From Lachancea thermotolerans CBS 6340 (Eukaryota > Ascomycota > Saccharomycetes > Saccharomycetales > Saccharomycetaceae): a DNA stretch of 64,000 nt. The stretch spans positions 558,001 to 622,000 of the forward strand of contig NC_013084.1 of assembly GCF_000142805.1 (NCBI RefSeq). Reading direction: 5' to 3'. Below, one piece after another: positions 37,630 through 46,521 of the stretch. Every line of letters starts with the position of its first letter. Position 1 is the first letter of the stretch. The notes below the pieces were generated by a model. It saw only the letters and a list, made by a program, of their open reading frames with translations. It was not told the DNA's origin and searched no databases. The position numbers were made by a program, and so were the translations under genes.

Positions 37630-38424
37630 GTCTCTGTGCGGGGTGGGCTTCTTGTGCGGAGCGTGCTCCTTTAAAGGAGTATATAGAGTCGTTGATCATT
37701 CATTGTGCAATATAACGCAAATTTTCAGGCATAGGGGAAACGACGCGATGAGCTGAGCGGGCACGTGTCCGTCACGTGACACGGTGCTTCCAAGATAAGA
37801 AGGCGAGCGAAAGCCGGGAGACAACACCGGCGATGGACTTACAGCTCACATGGCTGGACTGGCGGCGATCCATCCGTCCGACTCCGGTGCGCGTGTTGGG
37901 ACTCTTCTTCAACTTTCACTGTACGCGAAGCGCACCAAACGTTGCGATTGCGGAGAAAATTATTATTTGTGTGGGGGAAAGGAGATAGGAAACTAAAGAC
38001 TTTACCAAGACCTACTGCTAGCGAAAGAGCTACAAGGTCGCGTAAACCATGGCACCACCCCCGCAGACATCCAGTTGGCCCAGTACGAAAAAAAGGCCGT
38101 GCTACAGCGCCACAAGACCCGCGACGCTCGGGGACAAAATGACAAGACGTGTCAGACGCTCACGTGACCAGAGCTACTCCGAATTGGGGCGAATTGCGCC
38201 AGGCTCGTATCGCAGGTTATAGTCCGCCGAGCAGCAGGGTCAGTCACGTGACTTTAAACCCGCGGTTGCGCGTCGCAACCGTGGCTGCCATGGCACCGAT
38301 CTACAAATGACACATCTGTCACGTGGCCTTCGGGCCTCCTATGTCTGGCACCCACACCCCATACCCAGCCCAACACCACAAACACCCAGACACCCAAATC
38401 CAGACACCACCACTCTCGCCTTGC

Positions 38425-38437
38425 CCACCCGTACACC
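38425..38437 (+). promoter_or_regulatory. Rap1-like site 1
   Basis: CCACCCGTACACC matches 12 of 13 positions of the yeast Rap1 consensus ACACCCRYACAYM. It lies 528 bp upstream of the OLE1 ATG in the C/A-rich tract. Confidence 0.45.
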
Positions 38438-38451
38438 AAACCCCACGCCCT

Positions 38452-38464
38452 ACACCCGTACCTC
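38452..38464 (+). promoter_or_regulatory. Rap1-like site 2
   Basis: ACACCCGTACCTC matches 12 of 13 positions of the Rap1 consensus, in the same orientation as site 1 and 27 bp downstream of it. Tandem same-strand Rap1 sites are typical of strongly expressed yeast promoters. Confidence 0.5.
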
Positions 38465-38965
38465 GTGTGGCGCCGTCGCCCACGCCACCGCCCCTTCTTT
38501 TCTTGGCTCAGCTCCGTTCCGCGTGACTAGCATCGCTCCCCTTTCCCAACAAGAAAAAGCAACGCGGAAAAGAACTGCGCCCGACCGCGCCCAGGTCTCG
38601 CGCTCTCGCAGAAAATGCCGCAGGGGCCGGCCCAACGATTCGGCGCTTGTACCTCATTAGAGCCCAACGAGAAAGGGTTGAGGCTGGCAGAGTCCGTTCT
38701 GGCCCTTCAGAGCTGATATCGGTATATATGAGTCGTACATTTATCGGGCAAGACATATAGACGCATGTTTGTTGGAATCGTGGTGGGCAGCTGAAAAGTG
38801 GTATTATTTTAGGTTGCGTGAAACATACGAGCCAGACAGGTACGACAGGAATATAAGAAGGACGACAGAGCTCTCAGCATCTGACAGAAATTCTTAGCAA
38901 GACATTACACAGTACCTTACAACATCGAAGGTTTTCACAACTACAGCAGCCACTCGCAATACACT

Positions 38966-40432
38966 ATGGCTGACACAAAAGCAGACAAGATGGAGCAGGT
39001 GGACCTGGTCAAGGCCAACATCCTGGCTGCGGGCGCGAACAAGGAGTCCGTGCGCGTGGTCAACGGGCTGGGGTCGCTGATGGGCTCCAAAAACATGGTG
39101 AACGTGGATTTCGACAAGGACTCCAACATGGACTACCTGCTGCGCAAGGACCAGGAGGAGAAGGACCGCTACAAGAACTCTAAGCACATCTCGGAACAGC
39201 CCTGGACCATCCACAACTGGCACCAGCACCTCAACTGGCTGAACATGGTGCTTGTGGTGGGTATCCCGCTGGCCGGCTGGTACTTTGCTCTGTCGGGCAA
39301 GGTGCCCTTGCATATGAACGTGTTGCTGTTCTCCATCGCGTACTACGTTTTGGGCGGTGTGTCTATCACTGCGGGCTACCACCGTCTGTGGTCGCACCGC
39401 GCCTACTCCGCGCGCTGGCCTCTGCGGTTGTTCTTTGCCATTTTCGGCGCCGCCTCTGTCGAGGGTTCCATCAAATGGTGGGGCCACTCTCACAGAATCC
39501 ACCACCGTTACACAGACACCGTGAGAGACCCTTACGACGCTCGTCGTGGTCTGTGGTACTCGCACATGGGATGGATGCTGCTGCAGCCTAACCCTAAGTA
39601 CCGTGCCAGAGCTGACATTGCTGACTTGACCGACGACTGGATTGTCAGATTCCAACATAGACACTACATTCCAATCATGGCTTTCAGCGCTTTCATTCTG
39701 CCAGCTCTTCTCTGCAAGTACCTGTTCAACGACTTCATCGGCGGTCTCGTCTACGGTGGTGTCCTCAGAGTCTTTGCCATCCAACAGGCTACCTTCTGCA
39801 TCAACTCCCTGGCCCACTACTTGGGTGACCAGCCATTCGACGACAGAAGAACTCCTCGTGACAACTGGATCACTGCTTTGGTCACTTTCGGTGAGGGTTA
39901 CCACAACTTCCACCACGAGTTCCCCACCGACTACAGAAACGCCATCAAGTGGTACCAATACGACCCAACCAAGGTCTTCATCTTCCTCAGCTCCCTGGTC
40001 GGCTTGTCCTTCAACCTTAAGAAGTTCTCTCAGAACGCTATTCAGCAAGGTTTGGTCCAGCAGCAACAAAAGAAGATTGACCGTCAACGTTCCCACTTGA
40101 ACTGGGGTACTCCTTTGACTCAGCTTCCAGTTTGGGACAAGCAGCAGTTCATGGAAAACATCAAGACCAACCCAGGTTTGGTTATCATCTCTGGTATCGT
40201 GCACGATGTCTCCAACTACATTACTGAGCACCCAGGTGGTGAGACCTTGATCCAAGCTGCCTTGGGCAAGGACGCTACTAAGGCTTTCAACGGTGGTGTC
40301 TACTTGCACTCTAACGCCGCTCACAACGTTCTCGCTACCATGAGAGTTGCTGTTGTTAAGGAGGGTGTTGACGCTGCTGCCAAGTTTGCTGCTAGAAGAG
40401 GTGAGTCCCTGGAAGGAAAGAAGCTGATATAA
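38966..40432 (+). CDS. OLE1: Acyl-CoA delta-9 desaturase Ole1
   Basis: Ole1 is the ER di-iron desaturase that makes palmitoleic and oleic acids. The 488-residue protein has the three histidine boxes HRLWSH (139-144), HRIHH (176-180) and HNFHH (313-317), four membrane segments, and a fused C-terminal cytochrome b5 domain with the heme-binding HPGG (422-425) and a second histidine at 448 or 453. The fungal fusion supplies electrons directly. It is shorter than S. cerevisiae Ole1 (510), mostly at the N-terminus. Codons are strongly biased to the preferred set, consistent with very high expression. Synteny matches YGL055W. Confidence 0.98.
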   Translation: MADTKADKMEQVDLVKANILAAGANKESVRVVNGLGSLMGSKNMVNVDFDKDSNMDYLLRKDQEEKDRYKNSKHISEQPWTIHNWHQHLNWLNMVLVVGIPLAGWYFALSGKVPLHMNVLLFSIAYYVLGGVSITAGYHRLWSHRAYSARWPLRLFFAIFGAASVEGSIKWWGHSHRIHHRYTDTVRDPYDARRGLWYSHMGWMLLQPNPKYRARADIADLTDDWIVRFQHRHYIPIMAFSAFILPALLCKYLFNDFIGGLVYGGVLRVFAIQQATFCINSLAHYLGDQPFDDRRTPRDNWITALVTFGEGYHNFHHEFPTDYRNAIKWYQYDPTKVFIFLSSLVGLSFNLKKFSQNAIQQGLVQQQQKKIDRQRSHLNWGTPLTQLPVWDKQQFMENIKTNPGLVIISGIVHDVSNYITEHPGGETLIQAALGKDATKAFNGGVYLHSNAAHNVLATMRVAVVKEGVDAAAKFAARRGESLEGKKLI

Positions 40433-40603
40433 AGCTAGGGATAAATTATCATACACATTTTTTGATTTTTGTTTTTCGTCCCTAGACTTTTTATGAAAAA
40501 CTATCAAGGCTCCACTCACTCGTTTAAAACTTCATTTACGTTCAGGTTTGCCTATTGTCATTTATTATCATAGAATTTATACGAATATATTGCTCTTCAG
40601 TTC

Positions 40604-41494
40604 TCATTCGAGGTACTCTTTCATGTACTTTTCATTGTCAGGCTGCTCTAAGCTCATGCTTGCGAACATATCTTCGAACAATGTTACGGTTTTGTCCACG
40701 TTAATCTCATGGCAGTGAGACACTCCGAAAGCGTCAGTGCAGTTGCGTATCCACTCCATTCTGTATTTGATAAGTTCTGGCTTGCTCAGTGATGCAGGAC
40801 AGCGCTCTTCGGATATTTTCCGGATACGCGCACGAAGCTGCCCGAGTTTCGCTACGCTCTCGCCAATAGGCAGGTCCCCAAACTGGCGCTCAATTTCGTT
40901 TTTCAACAAAGCTGTGAATCGCGGGGAGTTACCGTTGGAGGAAAGCATAATCTGAATGGGTTTACCGCCTTTCCCCAGAGTCACATTACTGCCAAAGTAG
41001 AAGTCACACAGTGGCGGGTTGTCCGCCACATTGCACAGGACGTGCTGCCCAAGAACCAATTTCGCACCGCGGTAGATTTTCTCGCTTAGTACTGGGTCCG
41101 GTATGCACGTCATAATCATGTGCCATCCACTTGCTTTATTGTGATCGTAACTTTCAATTGGATCCAGCTCCCCGTTCAAAAAGGACTGCGCGTCAGCATT
41201 GTCTGTCAAGCCATTCCCGTGGAGCACAATGTCTGTATTTCTGAATCCGCGCCGAAATATCTGAAAGATCTTGTTTTTTTCAGGGCTCCAATGCTCATCG
41301 GTATGCTCTACTGTGTCATTATCCTCAGGCACATCAAAGTGCTTCCACATATCGCCATGTATCTCGGGCGCTATTACTGTAAGCTTACAACCTGTGGGAA
41401 GGAGCTTCGGGATTCGTGTCATGGCGACCTCGCCAGCCCCCACAAGGAGGATGTGTTTGCCGGAAAGCTGATGTGCGAGTTGCAGGGAAAGCAT
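40604..41494 (-). CDS. MET8: Siroheme synthase Met8 (precorrin-2 dehydrogenase/ferrochelatase)
   Basis: Met8 carries out the last two steps of siroheme synthesis, the cofactor of sulfite reductase in methionine biosynthesis. The 296-residue protein begins with a Rossmann NAD site (HILLVGAGEVAMTRIPKLL). Later landmarks are SGWHMIMTCIPDP, NVADNPPLCDFYFGSNVTLG (the segment where the catalytic aspartate of yeast Met8 lies) and NGNSPRFTALLKNEIERQFG. S. cerevisiae Met8 has 274 residues; the extra length is mostly an insert near residues 70-85 and the C-terminus. A TCACGTGA lies 133 bp upstream of the start. Synteny matches YBR213W next to NGR1. Confidence 0.95.
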   Translation of the reverse strand: MLSLQLAHQLSGKHILLVGAGEVAMTRIPKLLPTGCKLTVIAPEIHGDMWKHFDVPEDNDTVEHTDEHWSPEKNKIFQIFRRGFRNTDIVLHGNGLTDNADAQSFLNGELDPIESYDHNKASGWHMIMTCIPDPVLSEKIYRGAKLVLGQHVLCNVADNPPLCDFYFGSNVTLGKGGKPIQIMLSSNGNSPRFTALLKNEIERQFGDLPIGESVAKLGQLRARIRKISEERCPASLSKPELIKYRMEWIRNCTDAFGVSHCHEINVDKTVTLFEDMFASMSLEQPDNEKYMKEYLE

Positions 41495-42622
41495 TGAATA
41501 CGCGCAGGTAATCAGCTATTGGTGCTGTCGAGTCTCAGGTTCACATCAGAAGAGATCGGTTATAAGTGTGCCGCTGTTCACACCGCAGTGGCGCTTTTTC
41601 ATCCACAGGGATGAGAACTCGTGAAATCACGTGAGATATGGGATCATGTTAATACCGGTCTAGCGCGAAAGATTAGGACCTTCAACACGCACTTCCTGTA
41701 TGATTTTCTAGGCTAAGCGGGCATTATCGCTAAGTCCCTGCACGCTTAGGTGCTGATTTTTTATAATAACAGAATTGCGCTGTGTTCTAATTGCTTGAAT
41801 GAATTAGTACTTCTTTATTTTGATTTGTCTGAAGAGTGCACTAAATGTAGCAGGCTTGTAAGGAGGAAGCCAGTTGCTACATTCACTTTTTTAGCTCCGG
41901 ATTGACCCCAGAAGAGACACCAATAGACCAACAGTCAACAGATACGTAACTTCATCACTTTCAAAATCCGAGGATTGTGCTGACGGCTGGCAGGGCTTCA
42001 ATGGCCCTTATAACCCCAACCATGACCAGATTCTACTTCGTTTCTATGTTTACTGGGTTTGTCATTGATTAGCTCTGAGTATCTGTCGCTTAACATACCT
42101 CAAATATGTGGAGGTTTTGTAGTGACCACATCACTGTCCCTCCGGGTCTTCAAAGGTGAAAGCGGAAAGGGTCCAGCCCAATTGCACTCCCAAAAGTCAA
42201 TCGTGGCCAGGTTTTGTGGCCACCAAGAAGACCAGCAACAACTGAGCGCCTCTGCGGCGCCCGCGCAATAACTAAAGATCGATCAAGTACTAATGTCAGT
42301 AAATAATTACAAAACAGGTTTGATTAAACCAGATCTGCACGCAAGAGAGACTTTTGCACAGTTAGGAACTGAAGGGCACAACGATTAAAGGTAAAGCATA
42401 AAAAAGTTCACAACCTGATGTGCTTAGATTGCGAAAAAGCACTAATAACCATAACAATTTTCAAGGAAACACGCCAAACACTACAATATTAAACAACGGA
42501 TGGAATGGATGGAAAAGGAACGAGGGCGGTCGGAACAAGGTCCATGCGAGTTGAAAGCCGGCTCCCGCTTCTCCTTTCTTTGGTTTTTTTTTCTATTTTT
42601 CTGATACTTCTGTAACCCAATT
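41495..42622. other. Intergenic MET8-NGR1
   Basis: 1.13 kb between the MET8 start and the NGR1 stop, both on the minus strand. It contains the MET8 promoter (with TCACGTGA at 41627-41634) and A/T-rich sequence from about 41760 to 41830 and 42280 to 42480. No gene or RNA could be recognised; open frames have no usable start or family resemblance. Confidence 0.5.
41627..41634. promoter_or_regulatory. TCACGTGA, Cbf1-type site of MET8
   Basis: A perfect palindrome 133 bp upstream of the MET8 ATG. Cbf1 with Met4 and Met28 activates sulfur genes through such sites, so methionine-responsive control is likely by analogy. Confidence 0.55.
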
Positions 42623-43385
42623 TCACAACAGCGACGGATGCACAGGAGGAACGCTGCCAGCCTGCGTGACTGAGTCCTGTCGTTGTATGTGTGGAGATGC
42701 AAACATGGAAACAGCGGTAGTTGGCGTTGGCGCTGTCGCCGAATTCCAAACCTGAGGCCCGCGCTGTGAAGCCACGTTTCGTAGCGAGGAAGGCATGTCC
42801 TGCATAGCAGGGTGTCTGCTAGTATCGGTAGAAGTTCTGCCCCATGACAGCCGTATTGGGTTGCCGCCCACTATGAAACCCTGCATACCCTGAATTGCGG
42901 CTTCCGCGTCAATACGGTAGGCGTACTTTACAAAGCCGCACCCCTTTCCAGGCGGTATCTTGACATTTATAATGGTGCCAAAGGGCGCGAATAACGAGTG
43001 AAGCTGCCGCTCTGATGTGTGCGACGTGAGCCCCCCGATAAACACAGTTGTGTTGTTTGGATTAGTGAACGGCGACCTGCCAGGCGCAGGCGCAGATGCT
43101 GCGCCAGAGGCCGCAGCGGAAGCATGCGCTAGAGAAGGTGGCATCGAGGGCACCCCCATATACGGAGCGTCAGAGCCCGAGACGAAGTCTGTCGCAGGGA
43201 AATTTATCAAGTTATTGCCGACCAGAGACGAGGCAGTTCTCATTAATAGAGGGGCCTGGGTATATTCTGGGGAGGCCAACTGGAAGTTGTTCTGCGACAT
43301 GGACTGGTAGTGCTGATGGTACTGGGAAAGGTGGTTTTGGATGTGGTGGTGCTGCTGGTGCTGCTGGTGCTGTTGGTGATGCAGC

Positions 43386-43422
<37 letters not shown>

Positions 43423-44671
43423 GGTGCTGGTGTTGGTGCTGGTGATGCTGAGGCTGGCGCTGTTGATGCTGGGGCTGGGTCAACTGCCACATAACGTTGT
43501 TGCGAGGCGTCGCGTAGGCGACCCGCAAGTTACGGCCCTGGCACCACACGCCGTTCATCTCCACGAGCGCGCGGCGGCGCTCCTGCTCATCGCCAAAGCG
43601 CACGAAGCCGAAGCAGCGCGAGGCTCCCGTGATGGGGTCAGTCATGACACGCACGGTCTTGACGCTCTTGAACTTTTTCTGGAACAGCGAAAGCAGATGC
43701 GCCTCTGTAGCGGTGGGCGACAGATCGCCCACGAAGAGCGAGAACTCTGGCGTCGACGGTATGGCACTCAGCAACGTGGCTCCGGAGGCCCAGTTCAGCC
43801 GGAAGTTCCGCAGTCCGGTAGGATTGGTGCGGAGCGGCGACGAGGCATCGGGACCAGCTGCGGGACTGCCCGCGGGGCTGGCCATGTCTGCGGCCGCCGG
43901 GCCGGGGCACGTGATGTCTGGCAGCGGTGTCGAGTTGAGCGTGAGCGCCCACTGGGCGTCTGCGAGGCTCTCGAACTCCACGAAGCAGTAGCCCGCGTGG
44001 TGTAGCTGCGTGGTGTTGGGGTCGATGAAGGAGACGCCGTTGATGTGGATCTTGCGGCCAGCGCCGTCGGCGTCGGGCGCGCGCAGCGCGCCAGAGCCCT
44101 CAGGCGCGGGCGCCTGCGGCTGCGTGTCGCTGAAGGTGCTGCTGGTGCTGCAGGGGATGAGCAGGTTTTTCTTGGCGCGGATGAGCTTGACGCTGACGCG
44201 CTTGCCCAGGTGCGCCCAGATGCGCTGGATCGTGGCCTCGTCGAAAGACGGGTCCAGGTCGCCCATCCACAGGGTGCGCGGCGGCTCGGAGGACGTCTGC
44301 ACCGTGGACGAAGGCGGTTGCGGGATCACGGCGCGCGCATCGGCCGGCTCGTCCGGCTGATGCGCGTCCAACTCGAGCGCGCCGAGCCGCTCGCTGAGCT
44401 GGTCACCGAGCCGGTCGTCGGACCTCTCGCCCGGCCGGCCAGCCTCTGCGGCCTGCCTCGCGTACAGCTCCGGGCTGTTCACACTACTCGCGCCACTGGC
44501 GCCACTGACGCCACTCACGCTGCTCACGCTGCTCCCACTGCCGCCGCTACTACTCGCGCCCCCCGCGCGCTCCGCGTGCGCTTGCTCGGACACTGCGCTC
44601 GCTCTGCTGCGTTCGTCCTGCCCGGTCGCTTGCCACGTCCGCGCTTCCGCACACACGTTCAATGCTCCCAC
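42623..44671 (-). CDS. NGR1: RNA-binding protein Ngr1 (three RRMs, poly-Q); start codon unresolved
   Basis: Ngr1 (Rbp1) is a negative growth regulator that promotes decay of certain mRNAs. Three RNA recognition motifs are visible: RRM1 from RTLWMGDLDPSFDEATIQRI, RRM2 from EFSLFVGDLSPTATEAHLLS to KSVKTVRVMTDPITG and RCFGFVRFGD, and RRM3 from TTVFIGGLTSHTSERQLHSL to GCGFVKYAYRIDAEAAIQG. A Gln/His tract (13 consecutive Gln) separates RRM2 and RRM3. The C-terminus VPPVHPSLL matches S. cerevisiae NGR1 (YBR212W). The frame opens after a TGA, with GTG at 44671, and has no ATG before RRM1 (44266), although IPQPPSSTVQTSSEPPRTLW upstream of it is conserved. Translation therefore probably starts at a non-AUG codon; the 5' end given is the frame limit only. 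Confidence 0.88.
43385..43423 (-). repeat. CAG(CAA)12 trinucleotide repeat in NGR1
   Basis: Twelve uninterrupted CAA codons next to one CAG encode the core of the Ngr1 glutamine tract. They are flanked by imperfect CAG/CAC/CAT codons (HQHQHQ and HHQQHQQHQQHHH). Pure triplet runs of this length usually vary between strains. Confidence 0.9.
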
Positions 44672-44837
44672 GACTCAGACTCTGAAAAAAACTTGAAAAA
44701 CGCGCGAAACTCGGTAACCAAGCTTGGCGCTCTTCCAATGCGGTGCGTTCGCTTCTAAAATCCCACTCTCGATCGCGACTTCTGTCTTCTCGGTGGTCTC
44801 CGCTGTGCAGATCGGCAGCTCTGTCCCTGCTGCTCCC

Positions 44838-44849
44838 TTTATATATATA
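44838..44849 (-). promoter_or_regulatory. TATA element of NGR1
   Basis: On the minus strand the sequence reads TATATATATAAAG, about 170-190 bp upstream of the opening of the NGR1 frame. No ATG occurs on this strand between it and 44340, which frames the missing-start problem. Confidence 0.5.
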
Positions 44850-45976
44850 CAAATATAATTTTTTTACGTTTCTCTAACCGCGCACCGCCGAAGGTTTATT
44901 TTTTCGCTCCTGCGGCTTCCGGCGCTAGCCCTTTATAATCACATCTGTCTGGCTTTTCGCCGTCTAGCCTCGCAGCCCGGGGAAAAAGAAGGGGAGAAGC
45001 GACGAAAATAAAAATTTTCTGCTGCGGGAGGCGCGCCCACGCGTTCCGTGCGGAGTGACCTGTCACCCGCCCTCGCGGCCGCGGCTGTGGCGCGGAGCGG
45101 AGGAAGCGGCCGTCCGCTCACGTGCGCCTTGCAGTACGCGGCCTTCTGGAAGCCATGGTCGCTTCGATGCAGCACCACCGCAGAACGCCGTGGGGGCTGC
45201 TAAAGATAACAGCGCCGGGGGATCCGCATGCTGCAGCGGGCCGCTGCAGTCTCACGTGTGAGTGCCGAGAGCGGTGGTTACCCGGAGCACGAAGGGCGGG
45301 GGCCGCGGGGGCACGGCGTCGCTAGTTACGGGAGACGAATGCCGTGGAGAGCGAGGGCGCGCGTATCGAGTGATCCTGCGTTTGTGCACGCGACATTGTT
45401 GGGATCATGGGCTACGGCGGGGAGAGCGCCGCCTGTTCCAGCCATTGGCGGATTCGGACCGGGCTGCGCTACGTGGTGTGCGAGCTGTGTGCGAGCAGTA
45501 GTGCCCTTGAAGAATGTGCCTGCTGTTCCGCGCGTGACACAAACGCCGCGCCGTGGCTTCCGTAGTGCTGTTCGTGACTGACGTGTGTAGTGTTTGCAGG
45601 TTGAGCCGCGGCTCGTTGGTGCACTAGGGTGCATGCCAGCTCGGGTGCGTGTTTCTCTGGGAAATACGCGGAAGAAAGTGTGAAGATCTGGGTGGGGGGG
45701 CGAGCGACAGCGGCCGGAAAAGAGTGGTTGCCCGGTGGACGGAGCGGTGTAGAGGTCTTGCTAGGAGTAGGCGGGGCGGCTTCTGGAGTAGTCTTTCGGA
45801 GCTGGCGGAGTTAGCTGGGCAGCGCCGGGAGCGCCGGTAGCGCTATTCTGGGATCGGGAAGGGCGGGTTTTCGGCGGGTGGTGAGCACGTGGCAAACATG
45901 TGATGCGCACGTGATGGAAAAAGCTGGCTCAGCGGTTATCAGCAGGGTGGTTTTCTTTCCGTGCCGGGGCATTGTG

Positions 45977-46012
<36 letters not shown>
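45977..46012. repeat. Compound (TA)n(TG)n microsatellite
   Basis: A 19-base alternating TA run joins a 17-base alternating GT run without interruption. It lies in the NGR1-AME1 spacer about 510 bp upstream of AME1. Confidence 0.95.
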
Positions 46013-46521
46013 GCAGCAGGGCCGCAGAAGAGCCCTCTGCAAGACAGTTTGGTCGGGACAGGCTGTCAGAAGTGCCCGGCGCCGCCCGTTTGCGAGCCCG
46101 CGGAAACGACAGAGGCGGTTTCTGCGGCTGGCCGAGCGGCCCGAGCAGCGGCGACTACCGCAATGCTAGGCAAACGCACGTATATAGACTACCAGTTCCT
46201 GACGTTTTTTGTGGGATTCTGGTACGCTAGGGGGTACAGCTGGCGACTGGTCGGCAACTGGTCGCGGGGTTCACAGTCGACCGGTCCGTGACCGCAGCTC
46301 GCTTCTGCGTCCGCTGAACTCGCCGCCAGCGCCGGGGCGAATTTCTTGGCCCACGGCGGCAATCAAGGTATTCCGTACACCGTGATTATATTCGTCCCGC
46401 GTTCGAACCCCACTGCGCGCCCCGGTTGCTCACATCGCGACGCACGAGTAATACGTCGTTTTCAATGTCAACAAAGCGCATCTCACCCTTCCACAAGCGC
46501 GCGAGGAGCGGTGCAATGCTC

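Larger units (their letters stand above)
37630..38965. promoter_or_regulatory. Long divergent promoter region SDS23/24-OLE1
   Basis: This 1.34 kb non-coding region is dense in known-type sites. Five CACGTG hexamers lie at 37762, 37773, 38161, 38245 and 38320 (first bases), three of them inside TCACGTGA palindromes. A C/A-rich tract runs from about 38349 to 38510 and contains two near-consensus Rap1 sites. TATATA and AATATAAG elements at about 38722 and 38850 lie 245 and 115 bp before OLE1. No exact ACTCAACAA low-oxygen element was seen; CCCAACAAG at about 38546 is a partial match. Confidence 0.6.
44672..46521. other. G+C-rich divergent intergenic region NGR1-AME1
   Basis: 1.85 kb between divergent genes with no recognised gene. 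The NGR1 side has a TATA element (44838-44849, minus strand). Four CACGTG hexamers occur at 45119, 45253, 45886 and 45908. Base composition is strongly G+C-rich, and many medium-length frames appear on both strands only because stop codons are rare. A TA/TG microsatellite lies at 45977-46012. Confidence 0.6.

Noticed and set aside
38894-40519. 541-codon minus-strand frame opposite OLE1
   Set aside because: It is fully antisense to a clear OLE1 with strong codon bias, which depletes stops on the opposite strand. Its composition (Val/Leu/Gln/Asp) resembles no protein.
43310-44758. Plus-strand frames of 231 and 237 codons opposite NGR1
   Set aside because: They mirror the G+C-rich NGR1 coding sequence and its CAA repeat (poly-Leu on the other strand). 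No start context or domain.
44672-44850. Intron in the NGR1 leader ending at TTTTTTTCAG (44677-44686)
   Set aside because: The acceptor looks good, but no GTATGT-type donor, no TACTAAC-like branch and no upstream ATG downstream of the TATA element were found.
46401-46410. GTTCGAACCC resembling a tRNA B box
   Set aside because: No matching A box, no 5 bp T stem and no acceptor stem can be formed around it.
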